From contig JAGRES010000015.1 in assembly GCA_020446425.1 (NCBI GenBank), forward strand, positions 62,001 through 126,000: a stretch of 64,000 nucleotides of DNA. Direction: 5' to 3'. The DNA comes from Sphingobium sp. Its GTDB lineage: Bacteria; Pseudomonadota; Alphaproteobacteria; Sphingomonadales; Sphingomonadaceae. Below are positions 26,406 to 35,392 of this stretch, piece after piece. The notes under the pieces were generated by a model. The model saw only the letters and a list, made by a program, of their open reading frames with translations. It had not been told where the DNA came from and ran no database searches. The stretch's first letter is position 1. Every line of letters starts with the position of its first letter. The translations under genes were made by a program, and so were the position numbers.

Positions 26406-26582
26406 CCCTGCAGTTTCCCGATAGAAGCTTTGTGTTTCACGGCCCCTCAATGCCACAACAAAGGTGCATATCCCGTTAACCATAGAATGGCGCAATATAT
26501 GCCGTCCTGCCGAGAAATTAACGAGATGTTAGGACGAGCATGGCAACCCTTTTCCCAAATCGGGTATTATTAGGGGAAGCAT

Positions 26583-27311
26583 GTGCGCGTATTGGCACTA
26601 GCATCGCAAAAAGGCGGATCGGGCAAGACCACTTTGTCGGGCCATCTCGCCGTTCAGGCCCAGCGCGCCGGCGCGGGGCCGGTCGTGATTATCGACATTG
26701 ATCCGCAAGGATCGCTGGCCGACTGGTGGAATGAGCGCGAGGAAGAGCTTCCTGCATTTGCCGAAACCACGGTCGCGCGCCTGTCGCACGACCTTGAAAT
26801 TCTGCGGCAGCAGGGCTTCAAAATGGCGATCATTGATACGCCGCCCGCCATCACCATGGCGATCCAGAGCGTGATTTCGGTTGCCGAGCTGGTGGTCGTG
26901 CCGACCCGTCCCAGCCCGCACGATCTGCGCGCAGTGGGCGCGACGGTTGATCTGTGTGAGCGCGCTGGCAAGCCGCTGGTCTTCGTCGTCAACGCGGGCA
27001 CGCCCAAGGCCAAGATCACGCATGAGGCCGCCATCGCCCTGTCGCAGCACGGCACGGTTGCTCCTGTCATCGTGCACCAGCGCACCGATTTCGCTGCGAG
27101 CATGATTGATGGCCGCACGGTGATGGAGATTAATCCAGAGAGCCGCTCGGCACAGGAAATTACCGAACTCTGGAACTATATTTCGGACCGTCTCGAAAAG
27201 AATTTCCGCCGCACCGTATTTACGGTGCCGCATGGTGCTCCTTCCGCCGCCGCAACTGCTTCCGGGCCAAAGCGCCCCGCAGGCGGTTTTGGCCGCCGGA
27301 TAGCCGGATAA
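26583..27311 (+). CDS. ParA-like ATPase
   Basis: A 242-residue P-loop ATPase of the ParA/Soj/MinD class. The deviant Walker A is ASQKGGSGKTTLSGHLAVQA at residues 7-26, the Asp switch is VVIIDIDPQGSLADWW, and Walker B is MAIIDTPPAIT. It is short and lacks an N-terminal helix-turn-helix, as in proteins that position chromosomal or cellular cargo. GTG 26583 lies behind AGGGGAAG; an overlapping ATG at 26581 soon hits a stop. A ribbon-helix-helix-like gene follows 12 bases on. No parS-like site was noticed. It is not the replicon ParA of a ParAB-parS system, judging by the lack of ParB. Confidence 0.85.
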   Translation: MRVLALASQKGGSGKTTLSGHLAVQAQRAGAGPVVIIDIDPQGSLADWWNEREEELPAFAETTVARLSHDLEILRQQGFKMAIIDTPPAITMAIQSVISVAELVVVPTRPSPHDLRAVGATVDLCERAGKPLVFVVNAGTPKAKITHEAAIALSQHGTVAPVIVHQRTDFAASMIDGRTVMEINPESRSAQEITELWNYISDRLEKNFRRTVFTVPHGAPSAAATASGPKRPAGGFGRRIAG

Positions 27312-27323
27312 GGGGAGGCCAGC

Positions 27324-27890
27324 ATGGAACCCAAACCGCTCGCTTCGCTCTCCGCCGGCCTGCTCGCCCGTAAGGGCGGAGCCCGCCCGGCTATGCGCCG
27401 TCCGCAGCTTGGCAATTTCATCAATCCGTCGCTGCCTTCCTCCGTGCAGGAGGATCTGGGCTGGAACGATATGGGTGAGGAAGAGGCCATAGCGCCCGCT
27501 CCGCTCAAGATGGTCACGCCGGAAACGTCTTCAGCAGCGCAGACTGCACCGGTTCCGTCCGCACCCGCCCCAGCGGTTGTGCGTCAGCAGGAAAATCTGG
27601 CTGAACAGCTTGGTAGTGAAGCAGCCGCCGAAGTTGCTCCGGCCACAGCAGACAAGCCTAAAGCAAGCAAGACTTCGCCGAAGGTGCGCCAGCGCAAGAG
27701 CAAGGCCGCATTCACGCTGCGTCTCGACCCGCAGCGCCATTTGCGCCTGCGTCTGGCCTGCGCGGTCAATAACCGCAGCGCGCAACAGATCGTTACCGAT
27801 GCGCTCGACGCATTTCTCGATAATCAGCCGGAACTGGAGCGGCTGGTGGACCAGGTGTCGGCCAAGGCTGGCGCAAAACCCGTCAAATAG
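27324..27890 (+). CDS. Hypothetical protein with C-terminal ribbon-helix-helix-like region
   Basis: 188 residues. The first 120 are Pro/Ala-rich and disordered; the C-terminal 55 (KAAFTLRLDPQRHLRLRLACAVNNRSAQQIVTDALDAFLDN) match the beta-helix-helix pattern of RHH dimers, as in partner proteins of ParA ATPases. Together with the ParA-like gene before it and the SPOR lipoprotein after it, this makes a three-gene cassette. The partner role is inferred from position and shape. Confidence 0.65.
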   Translation: MEPKPLASLSAGLLARKGGARPAMRRPQLGNFINPSLPSSVQEDLGWNDMGEEEAIAPAPLKMVTPETSSAAQTAPVPSAPAPAVVRQQENLAEQLGSEAAAEVAPATADKPKASKTSPKVRQRKSKAAFTLRLDPQRHLRLRLACAVNNRSAQQIVTDALDAFLDNQPELERLVDQVSAKAGAKPVK

Positions 27891-27911
27891 CATGTGAGGG
27901 TGGGCACGACC

Positions 27912-29312
27912 ATGAAACGCAAGGCATTATCCAATATCGCGGCATCGTCGCTTATTATCGCCACCACGATGGTAGGGTGCAGTGGCGCTGCGCTCAACAG
28001 CCGCAGCGGCATCAGCGCGGGCAAGATGGAACGGATGGCTGACGCACAGGCATCTGCCGCCGAAAAGGCAATCGCGAAGGGCAATGCGGGTCAGGCGATC
28101 CAGATCGCGGAAGCTGCCGTCGCCGCCAGCCCGCAGGATTCGGGCTATCGTACATTGCTGGGCCGAGCCTATCTGCTCGGTGGGCGTTTCGATTCAGCGC
28201 GTACAGCCTTTCAGGATTCTCTGACGCTGGGTTCGCGCAACGTGCGCACCATCGTCAATCTTGCGCTTATTCATACGGCACAGGGCCGTAGCGAACAGGC
28301 GCGTATGATCCTTGCCGACCATGCCGATGCGCTTCCCGCAGCGGATTATGGCCTCGCGATGGCGATGGCGGGCGACCCGGACGAAGCGGTTCGTGTTCTG
28401 TCGCAAGCAATCCATGATCCGGCGGCGACCGCCAAGGAACGCCAGAATCTGGCCTACAGCTACGCTCTGGCCGGACGCTGGGTCGAGGCGAAGCAGATGG
28501 CCTCGGTCGACCTGCCGCCCGATCAGGCAGCGTTGCGCGTATTGGGCTGGGCGCAATTGGCCCAGCCGGGCGGCGAAAGCCGCCGCGTGATTGCGATGAT
28601 GGGTGTGAACCCGCGTGCCGACGATACCGGCCTGCCTGCGCGCCTTGCGCTGATCCAGCCCGCGCCCCAGCAGGCACCGGTACAGATGGCCGAAGCTGAA
28701 CCCGCTCCCGCTCCGGTTCCAGCTGCGACATGGCCCATCAAGACTATTACTGAGGCCGTGGAGGAAATACCGGCGGATATTCCGGCACCGGTCGAGTTTG
28801 CCGCCGCTGATCCGGCTCCGGCGATGGTGCCTGCTACCGCTAGCGCACCTGAACCGGCACCTCAGCCGGAAGCACTGAAGCAGCAGCCAAAAGAGCAGGA
28901 TGTTTCGCCCTATTTCACCGCCAAGCCTGCTATGCTGGCCAACACCGATATTCCAGCCCCCAAACGGGCGGCGAAATGGCAGCCGGTCAACCCTGACAAT
29001 GGTTCGGCCTGGGTGGTTCAGCTCGGTGCCTTCTCAACGCAGGATGCCGCGCAGGCGAGCTGGTCCTTTTATACGCGTCGCAATGCGGTGCTCAGCCAGT
29101 TTCCGCCCGTGCACAGCACGGCCGTCGTGAAGGGGCGTGAGTTTCACCGCGTTGCCGTTGCCGGTTTTGGCGGACGCGGTGATGCGAACGAATTCTGCGG
29201 CAGCATTCGCGCCAGAGGCGGAAAATGCTTCGTGCGCCTAGGCGGCCCGGAAGCGGCTCCATCCATATGGGCGCAGGCGCTCAAAAAGCCTCAGCGGATT
29301 GCAATGCGCTGA
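27912..29312 (+). CDS. SPOR-domain TPR lipoprotein
   Basis: A 466-residue lipoprotein. The signal sequence ends at a lipobox-like TTMVGC near residue 23. TPR-like repeats (residues 55-200) follow, then a long Pro/Ala/Glu linker, and a SPOR domain at the C-terminus (AWVVQLGAFSTQDAAQASWSFYTRR; GRGDANEFCGSIRARGGKCFVR). ATG 27912 is preferred over GTG 27894 because the lipoprotein signal begins there. It likely sits in the periplasm, binding peptidoglycan, and may be a client or partner of the ParA-like locus. Confidence 0.75.
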   Translation: MKRKALSNIAASSLIIATTMVGCSGAALNSRSGISAGKMERMADAQASAAEKAIAKGNAGQAIQIAEAAVAASPQDSGYRTLLGRAYLLGGRFDSARTAFQDSLTLGSRNVRTIVNLALIHTAQGRSEQARMILADHADALPAADYGLAMAMAGDPDEAVRVLSQAIHDPAATAKERQNLAYSYALAGRWVEAKQMASVDLPPDQAALRVLGWAQLAQPGGESRRVIAMMGVNPRADDTGLPARLALIQPAPQQAPVQMAEAEPAPAPVPAATWPIKTITEAVEEIPADIPAPVEFAAADPAPAMVPATASAPEPAPQPEALKQQPKEQDVSPYFTAKPAMLANTDIPAPKRAAKWQPVNPDNGSAWVVQLGAFSTQDAAQASWSFYTRRNAVLSQFPPVHSTAVVKGREFHRVAVAGFGGRGDANEFCGSIRARGGKCFVRLGGPEAAPSIWAQALKKPQRIAMR

Positions 29313-29337
29313 TTTGGTGCTGAGGAATATGGATCAA

Positions 29338-29358
29338 GGGGGCTTCGGCCCCCTTTTT
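29338..29358 (+). terminator. Rho-independent terminator after the SPOR lipoprotein gene
   Basis: GGGGGC-TTCG-GCCCCC (29338-29353) with a stable tetraloop, followed by TTTTT. It lies 25 bases after the stop and also abuts the convergent pyrC-like stop at 29358. Confidence 0.85.
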
Positions 29359-30587
29359 CATTCCGAGTAAAAAATCCCGCCCTTCATAAGGCGCCTGACC
29401 CGGCCCTGTACCGGCACCTTGTCAAAGGGCGTATTGCCTGCGGCGGCGGCCATTTTATCGCTGTCGATGATCCATGGCGCATCGGGATCAACCAGAATGA
29501 TGTCCGCGGCGCTGCCTTCGGCAAAACCGCCCGCGTCCACACCCAGAATCTGCGCCGGATTGGCGGAAAGCAGCCGCATCAGCGCATTAATGCCGATATG
29601 TCCGTCCCGCACCAGATTGAGCGACAGCGCCAGCAGGGTTTCGGCCCCCGCAACGCCCGGCGAAGCATCGGCGAAGGGCAGGCGCTTGTCCTCCGGCCCG
29701 CGTGGGTCGTGGCTGGATGTGATGACATCGACCGTGCCGTCGGCCACGGCGGCGAGCGCCGCGTTACGGTCGTCTTCACTGCGCAGCGGCGGCGACATGC
29801 GCGCGAAGGTGCGATAATCCGTCACCGCATTGTCGGAAAGGAACAGGTGTGCGGGTGATATGCCGCATGTGACTGGCAGGCCCTCGGCCTTTGCGGCGCG
29901 GACCAGATCGAACCCGGCCTTGGTAGTGACGATGCGGAAATGGATGCGCGCGCCGGTTTCGCGCACCAGCGAGATGTCGCGGGCGATAGCCATCGCCTCC
30001 GCGCAGGTGGGCGCAGCCGCCAGACCCAGCCGTGTCGCCGTTTCGCCGCTGGTGGCGACGGCGCGGCCCGCCAGTCCCGCATCCTCGGCATGCGAGATAA
30101 CGGTAAGCCCCAATCCCGACGCATAGGCGAGGATACGGTACATCACGCCGGAATCGGCGATCCAGCTGCGGCCGGTGCCGACCGCTTTTGCGCCAGCGGC
30201 CTGCATCATGCCGATCTCGGCCAGCTCCTTGCCGCCCAGCCCCTTGGTAGCTGCCGCGATGGGGTGCACCCAGAAATCGGGCTTGCCCGCACGCGCTGCT
30301 TCACGGATCAGGCCGACATCGTCGAGCGGCAATGACTGGTCGGGCATCAGCGCGGCGCGGGTGATGCCGCCATAGTGGAAAGCGGGCTTGTCGGTCCTGA
30401 ATACGCCCAGGTCGATCAGGCCCGGCGCAACGACCAGACCGTTGGCCACGACGATTTCTGCATCAGATGGAATGTCGATCGTTCCGCTGGCTATAATCCG
30501 GTCATCCTCGATCAGCAGTGCACCGTGCGCCGGGCTGTCCTGCGCGGGATCGGCCAGCAGGCCGCCGGTGATGGCGATCTTTCCCAT
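29358..30587 (-). CDS. Dihydroorotase-like protein, probably inactive (PyrC'/PyrX)
   Basis: A 409-residue protein of the amidohydrolase superfamily, translated with pyrB through a TGATG overlap. The usual metal-binding HxH (normally in PGLIDLHVH) reads PGLIDLGVF, and the DH of the late TDHAPH motif reads SSHDPRG; the His in VISHAEDAG is kept. So the binuclear zinc site is absent and catalysis is unlikely. In Pseudomonas and others a similar inactive homologue (PyrC' or PyrX) binds and stabilises aspartate carbamoyltransferase, which is the probable role. An active dihydroorotase is expected elsewhere. Confidence 0.85.
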   Translation of the reverse strand: MGKIAITGGLLADPAQDSPAHGALLIEDDRIIASGTIDIPSDAEIVVANGLVVAPGLIDLGVFRTDKPAFHYGGITRAALMPDQSLPLDDVGLIREAARAGKPDFWVHPIAAATKGLGGKELAEIGMMQAAGAKAVGTGRSWIADSGVMYRILAYASGLGLTVISHAEDAGLAGRAVATSGETATRLGLAAAPTCAEAMAIARDISLVRETGARIHFRIVTTKAGFDLVRAAKAEGLPVTCGISPAHLFLSDNAVTDYRTFARMSPPLRSEDDRNAALAAVADGTVDVITSSHDPRGPEDKRLPFADASPGVAGAETLLALSLNLVRDGHIGINALMRLLSANPAQILGVDAGGFAEGSAADIILVDPDAPWIIDSDKMAAAAGNTPFDKVPVQGRVRRLMKGGIFYSE

Positions 30588-31594
30588 CAACTCCATCCCT
30601 CCACGCCGCGCGCGCCGCGCGTCAGCACGTCAAGGCACGCCATGCGCACCGCCACGCCCATCTCGACCTGCTCCGTGATAGCCGAGCGTTCCGGGTCATC
30701 CGCCACGCCGCTGGTGATCTCGACACCGCGGTTCATGGGGCCGGGGTGCATTACCAGTGCATCGGGTTTGGCGTTTGCCAGCCGTTCGGGCGTCAGGCCA
30801 TAAAGCATATGATATTCGCGCGGGGACGGGATGAACGCGCCATCCATCCGCTCGTTCTGGAGCCGCAGCATCATGACCACATCCGCGCCATCGAGCGCGG
30901 TATCGAAATCGGTATAGGGCGTTGCGCCCATACATTCGGCCTGCGCGGGCATCAGCGTCGGCGGGGCGACCACGCGCACCTGCGCGCCCAGTGCCGCGAG
31001 GCACAGCATGTTGGAGCGCGCTACGCGGCTGTGCAGCACATCGCCGCAGATGGTGACGATCTGCCCTTCGATATAGCCGCGCCGCCGCCGGATGGTCAGC
31101 GCATCGAGCAGCGCCTGCGTCGGATGCTCGTGCCAGCCGTCGCCCGCGTTGAGGACGGGGCAATCGACCTTGTCCGCGATCAGCTGCACCGCGCCGGAGC
31201 TGCCATGGCGAATGACGATCACATCTGCGCGCATCGCGTTCAGTGTTACCGCGGTGTCGATCAGTGTCTCGCCCTTCTTCACGCTCGACTGCGCGGCATG
31301 CATGTTGACGACATCTGCGCCCAGCCGCTTTCCCGCAATCTCGAAGCTGAGCAGCGTGCGCGTGCTATTTTCGAAAAAGGCGTTGATTTGCGTCAGGCCG
31401 GACAGACGGTCGTCATGTTTGCTAGCGGAAGAGCGATTCACGCCGACCCAATGTTCGGCCTCATCGAGCAGGAAACGGATTTCCCACGGCTTCAGCTGTG
31501 CGATACCGGTCAGGTGCTTGTGCGGAAACAGATCGCGGCCTGCCAGAGTGGCGGGCCGGGGAGAGCCGAAAGGCATTGCTTGATCCGATGGCAT
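30587..31594 (-). CDS. pyrB: Aspartate carbamoyltransferase, catalytic chain
   Basis: Joins carbamoyl phosphate and aspartate in pyrimidine synthesis. The 335 residues hold [25 protein letters not shown] (carbamoyl-phosphate loop near 70), [20 protein letters not shown] (near 155), and [12 protein letters not shown] (near 290). No regulatory chain (PyrI) is nearby; the inactive dihydroorotase-like subunit follows and overlaps by one base (TGATG). The preceding 178-base gap holds a dispersed repeat copy, so pyrB may start its own transcript. Confidence 0.94.
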   Translation of the reverse strand: MPSDQAMPFGSPRPATLAGRDLFPHKHLTGIAQLKPWEIRFLLDEAEHWVGVNRSSASKHDDRLSGLTQINAFFENSTRTLLSFEIAGKRLGADVVNMHAAQSSVKKGETLIDTAVTLNAMRADVIVIRHGSSGAVQLIADKVDCPVLNAGDGWHEHPTQALLDALTIRRRRGYIEGQIVTICGDVLHSRVARSNMLCLAALGAQVRVVAPPTLMPAQAECMGATPYTDFDTALDGADVVMMLRLQNERMDGAFIPSPREYHMLYGLTPERLANAKPDALVMHPGPMNRGVEITSGVADDPERSAITEQVEMGVAVRMACLDVLTRGARGVEGWS

Positions 31595-31653
31595 GAGCCA
31601 GCGCCTTAGGACAGGCAGGCGGCTAGGGCAAGAGGGGAGTTTTTCCCCTTACT

Positions 31654-31762
31654 TCCGTTCGTTTCGAGCGCAGGGTCGAGCTTGTCGAGACCCGAAGTCG
31701 AGAAAGACGTTCTCGACAGCCATCTCGACTACGCTCGATAGCTGCTCGAACCGAACGGTTCT
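31654..31762. repeat. Dispersed intergenic TCGAGA-rich repeat, copy B
   Basis: Almost identical to the reverse complement of 20863-20969, so the two copies are inverted relative to each other, 10.7 kb apart. It sits between ruvX and pyrB, which read in the same direction. A short GGGGA-N4-TTCCCC hairpin (near 31633-31648) lies beside it. Confidence 0.75.
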
Positions 31763-31772
31763 TGATGACAAT

Positions 31773-32177
31773 CTAAAGAGTCAGCGCATCAATCGCGCCC
31801 TGCAATATGTAGCTCGCCGCCAGCTTGTCGACCAGCTCGTCCCGTCGTGCGCGGCTCGTGTCGGCGTCGATCATCATGCGGGTGACGGCCTGTGTTGACC
31901 AGCGCTCGTCCCACAATAATATCGGCAAGCCCAAATCCGCGATGTTGCGGGCGAAGGCGCGGCTCGCCTGGCTGCGCGGACTTTCCGAGCCGTCCAGATT
32001 GAGCGGCAGCCCGATGACGACGCCCTTCACCTGATGCTCCGTCATGAACTCCGCCAGCTTCGCCTTGTCCTTGGAAAACTTACCGCGCGACAGCGTATGC
32101 GCCGCACTTGCGATGGTCCACATCGCGTCGCACAGCGCCAAGCCGATGGTCTTTGTGCCCACATCCATGCCGGCCAA
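31773..32177 (-). CDS. ruvX: Holliday junction resolvase-like RuvX (YqgF)
   Basis: An RNase H-fold nuclease, implicated in 16S rRNA maturation and Holliday junction resolution. Visible motifs are [15 protein letters not shown] (first catalytic Asp), [32 protein letters not shown] and the last Asp in [10 protein letters not shown]. The sequence from TTG 32177 gives 134 residues. However, the frame stays open and homologous-looking 17 codons further (ITT.. ..GGRL) with no ATG/GTG/TTG, so the true start is unclear. The DUF3089 stop lies in this extension, so the genes are coupled. Confidence 0.85.
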   Translation of the reverse strand: MAGMDVGTKTIGLALCDAMWTIASAAHTLSRGKFSKDKAKLAEFMTEHQVKGVVIGLPLNLDGSESPRSQASRAFARNIADLGLPILLWDERWSTQAVTRMMIDADTSRARRDELVDKLAASYILQGAIDALTL

Positions 32178-32227
32178 GCGCCCGCCATTGGCGAGCGCCG
32201 CCCGGAATTCGGCCTTATCAGTCGTTA

Positions 32228-33349
32228 TTATCGCTGTTTCAGGAATGTCGTCAGCCTTCTCTCCGCGTCCGCGCGGATATTGGCCCAGAACAACGCGTAA
32301 TCATAGACATGATAATTATTGCCCGGCATCACGAATGGGCCCACCTGCGGCGGATCGCCGATCAGCAGGAAACCGTCCTGACATTTTGCACCGACCGCCT
32401 GTTTGACGAGGATAAGCTCGTCCTCGTCTTTCAGCGACGGTGCGAGCGTGCCCATATTGGCGCCTTTTAATGCGGCGCTGTCAGGCGTGCCGGTCAAGGG
32501 GTTGATACACAGCATCGGCGTGCCATCGCGCTTCTTGCCTGTCATCCCGCGATAATGGCCATAGGCCTCGGTGATGGCGTGCGTATCCGCCGGTTGAGCA
32601 AAGCTCTGCCAGCTCAATATGCAGCCCGACTGGTCCGGCGCCTCGCACGCGGGAAGGCCCATGGCCGGGACATCGGCCGTCAGGGAGACCGGCCAGCCAA
32701 CGACATAGGCGGCAACAATCCGCTCCGCGACCGGCTTGTCCGCCACTTCATTCTTCATCAGCCGCATCAGATGCAACGCCCCCTGGCTATGCCCAGCAAG
32801 GATGACCGGCCCGGCGGGATTGGCGGCAAGGAATGCGGCAAAGGCGGCTTCCACCTCGATATAGGCGGCGTCGAGGGCCTTTTTCGAGTCCTCGCCTTGC
32901 CTGATGAATGCGCCGAAATGCGCCTGATGATAGCGCGGCGCCCACACCTGGCCGACACTGGTAAAGGCGCTTCCCTGTGTCATGACGAAGCGGCTGGCCA
33001 GTTGCTGGCTTTCCTCGTCTTCCAGCGATGCATTCCAGCGCGCCAGGTTGAACGGAGCCATATAGCTGGTCGGGTGTACATAGAAAATCGCCGCAGGGCC
33101 GGGCGGCTGGGCCTTCATGCCCTTGGGTAGCCATAAGGACGTGTTGGTTGAGCTGATGTCGGGCCGTGCGAGCCAGAAGGGCCGGTCCGCATACTCATCC
33201 TTGGTGATGCGGTTGGGCGCAGAAAAGCGCACGCTAGGCACCATTACGCTGGACAGCATGTTTTGCCCCCATAGGCGATAGGCGGCGGCTGAACCGAGCG
33301 TCAACACGATGAGTATCGCCACGACATACAGGAATCTCCGCGCTGGCAT
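32228..33349 (-). CDS. DUF3089 alpha/beta-hydrolase-like protein
   Basis: A 373-residue protein with an N-terminal hydrophobic anchor ([24 protein letters not shown]), so it is probably periplasmic or membrane-bound. The middle shows the DUF3089 pattern ([43 protein letters not shown]) and a nucleophile elbow AGHSQGALH near residue 190. ATG 33349 is chosen because GGAG lies five bases before it; the longer frame begins over the operator. A TGCA-N-TGCA site 15 bases upstream, as at phaP and phaC, hints that it responds to PHB state. The substrate is unknown. Confidence 0.78.
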   Translation of the reverse strand: MPARRFLYVVAILIVLTLGSAAAYRLWGQNMLSSVMVPSVRFSAPNRITKDEYADRPFWLARPDISSTNTSLWLPKGMKAQPPGPAAIFYVHPTSYMAPFNLARWNASLEDEESQQLASRFVMTQGSAFTSVGQVWAPRYHQAHFGAFIRQGEDSKKALDAAYIEVEAAFAAFLAANPAGPVILAGHSQGALHLMRLMKNEVADKPVAERIVAAYVVGWPVSLTADVPAMGLPACEAPDQSGCILSWQSFAQPADTHAITEAYGHYRGMTGKKRDGTPMLCINPLTGTPDSAALKGANMGTLAPSLKDEDELILVKQAVGAKCQDGFLLIGDPPQVGPFVMPGNNYHVYDYALFWANIRADAERRLTTFLKQR

Positions 33350-33363
33350 GGCTGCTCCATTTG

Positions 33364-33372
33364 TGCACTGCA
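33364..33372 (-). promoter_or_regulatory. TGCA-N-TGCA motif, candidate PhaR site (DUF3089 gene)
   Basis: TGCACTGCA within TTGTGCACTGCAAC, 15 bases before the DUF3089 start. The flanks (TTG..CAAC) also match the copy at 700-708 near the phasin gene (read on one strand or the other), which strengthens the link. Confidence 0.55.
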
Positions 33373-33516
33373 ACATAAAAAGGAGAGTCTGGCAAGTGCT
33401 TACCAGACGAGCTGTGGCTGCGTTTTGTGCATCTGGGCCTCAAAGGCAAGCGTAATCGGCCTTGATGGTGAACGGGGTGGGTGCTAGCGGGTTTTTGTTA
33501 TTTGGGATCGGCGCCA

Positions 33517-33580
33517 GCCCACTCCCCTACCCAACCTCCAGGCAGGGTATTCTTATGGGAGGTTGGGTGGGGGAGTGGGC
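33517..33580. repeat. Long inverted repeat upstream of gatC
   Basis: Two 23-base arms (33517-33539 and 33558-33580) pair at 22 of 23 positions around an 18-base loop. The arms begin GCCCACTCCCC on the left and end GGGGAGTGGGC on the right. It sits 27 bases before gatC. It may be a mobile palindromic repeat or an RNA hairpin in the gatCAB leader. Confidence 0.75.
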
Positions 33581-33606
33581 CGGTGCGGTAAAACAAGCAA
33601 AGAATC

Positions 33607-33909
33607 ATGAGCATAGACATCACTACCGTTAAGAAGGTCGCCAGCCTCGCCCGCATCGCCGTTACCGACGATCAGGCGGAAAAACTGGTGCCGGAGCTGA
33701 ACAACATCCTCGGCTGGGTCGAGCAACTGGGCGAGGTCGATGTGTCCGGCGTTGAGCCGATGACCGCCGTCATCCCCAATCATCTGCGCTTGCGTGAGGA
33801 CGCCGTGAACGCTGACCCGCTTACGGGCGGCAATGTGCGCGACAAGGTGCTCGCCAATGCGCCGCAGGCAGAACATGGCTTCTTCGCCGTGCCGAAGGTG
33901 ATCGAATAA
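33607..33909 (+). CDS. gatC: Asp-tRNA(Asn)/Glu-tRNA(Gln) amidotransferase subunit C
   Basis: The small linker subunit of the GatCAB transamidation complex, which makes Gln-tRNA or Asn-tRNA from mischarged precursors. The 100 residues show [42 protein letters not shown] and [25 protein letters not shown]. Its stop overlaps the gatA start as TAATG. Confidence 0.95.
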   Translation: MSIDITTVKKVASLARIAVTDDQAEKLVPELNNILGWVEQLGEVDVSGVEPMTAVIPNHLRLREDAVNADPLTGGNVRDKVLANAPQAEHGFFAVPKVIE

Positions 33910-35384
33910 TGAGCGATCTTACCAACCTGACAGTCGCGGAAATCCGTGACGGCGTGGCCGCAGGCACATTTTCCGCGCGCGAAGTTGCCACCGCGTTCAA
34001 TGCGGAAGTGGAAGTAGGGCGCAAACTCAACGCCTATATCGTCGAGACGCCGGAAAAGGCGCTGGAAGCCGCGGATGTGGCAGATGCGGTGCGTAAATCG
34101 GGCGATCTGAAGCCGTTGTCCGGTGTGCCGCTGGGCATGAAGGATCTGTTCTGCACGGAGGGTGTTCAGTCCACCGCCGCCAGTCATATTCTGGAGGGCT
34201 TTACACCCACCTATGAGTCGACCGTTTCGGCCAGGCTGTGGGATGCGGGTGCGGGCATGCTCGGCAAGCTCAATCTTGACCAGTTCGCCATGGGTTCGTC
34301 CAACGAGACCAGCTATTTCGGCAATGTCGTTTCGCCGTGGCGCGACGCATCGGGCAAGGATCTGGCGCCGGGCGGCTCCTCGGGTGGCAGCTCGGCGGCG
34401 ATTTCCGCGCGCCTGTGCCCCGCCGCGACGGGCACCGATACCGGCGGCTCGATCCGGCAACCGGCGGCCTTTACCGGCATTTCCGGCATCAAGCCGACCT
34501 ATGGCCGCTGCTCGCGCTGGGGCATCGTTGCCTTCGCCAGCTCGCTCGATCAGGCGGGGTCAATGGCGCGCACGGTCAAGGACAATGCGATATTGCTCGA
34601 AGCCATGGCCGGTTTCGACCCCAAGGACGCGACCAGCCTCGATGCGCCCGTGCCGCAGTGGGAGGCGGGTCTGTCGTCTGACCTCAAGGGAAAGACGGTG
34701 GGCATCCCGAAGGAATATCGCCCCGATGGCCTGAACCCGGAAATCGAGGCGCTGTGGGACAAAGGCATCGCGTGGCTCAAGGATGCGGGCGCGGAGGTGG
34801 TCGAGGTCTCGCTGCCGCACACGCAATATGCGCTGCCGACCTATTATATTATCGCGCCCGCCGAGGCGTCGTCCAATCTCGCGCGCTATGACGGCGTGCG
34901 CTACGGCCTGCGCGACCTGCCCGATGGCGCGGGCTTGCAGGACATGTATGCCGCGACACGTGCGGCGGGTTTCGGCGATGAGGTGAAGCGCCGCATCATG
35001 ATCGGCACCTATGTGCTGTCGGCGGGTTTCTATGACGCCTATTACACGCAGGCGTGCAAGGTGCGTGCGCTGATCGCGCGGGATTTCGAGGCCGCGTGGG
35101 AGAAATGCGACCTGCTGCTCACCCCCACCGCGCCGAGTGCAGCCTTCGCGCTGGGCGAGAAACAGGCCGATCCGCTGGCGATGTATTTGAACGACGTGTT
35201 CACCGTGCCCGCTTCGCTGGCGGGACTGCCGGCGATGTCGGTTCCGGGTGGGCTGGACTCGGCGGGCCTACCGCTCGGTCTCCAGATCATCGGCAAGGCG
35301 CTCGACGAGCAGGGCGTCTTGAATGCGTCTCTGGCGCTGGAGGAACGCGCGGGCTTCACCGCGCGGCCGGAGAAATGGTGGTGA
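33909..35384 (+). CDS. gatA: Glutamyl-tRNA(Gln) amidotransferase subunit A
   Basis: The amidase subunit that frees ammonia from glutamine. The 491 residues contain the amidase signature [22 protein letters not shown] (catalytic Lys near 78) and the Gly/Ser-rich [34 protein letters not shown] with the cis-Ser and nucleophile Ser near 155-180. It overlaps gatC, and its last codons overlap possible starts of gatB. Confidence 0.95.
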   Translation: MSDLTNLTVAEIRDGVAAGTFSAREVATAFNAEVEVGRKLNAYIVETPEKALEAADVADAVRKSGDLKPLSGVPLGMKDLFCTEGVQSTAASHILEGFTPTYESTVSARLWDAGAGMLGKLNLDQFAMGSSNETSYFGNVVSPWRDASGKDLAPGGSSGGSSAAISARLCPAATGTDTGGSIRQPAAFTGISGIKPTYGRCSRWGIVAFASSLDQAGSMARTVKDNAILLEAMAGFDPKDATSLDAPVPQWEAGLSSDLKGKTVGIPKEYRPDGLNPEIEALWDKGIAWLKDAGAEVVEVSLPHTQYALPTYYIIAPAEASSNLARYDGVRYGLRDLPDGAGLQDMYAATRAAGFGDEVKRRIMIGTYVLSAGFYDAYYTQACKVRALIARDFEAAWEKCDLLLTPTAPSAAFALGEKQADPLAMYLNDVFTVPASLAGLPAMSVPGGLDSAGLPLGLQIIGKALDEQGVLNASLALEERAGFTARPEKWW

Positions 35385-35392
35385 GCGAGACA

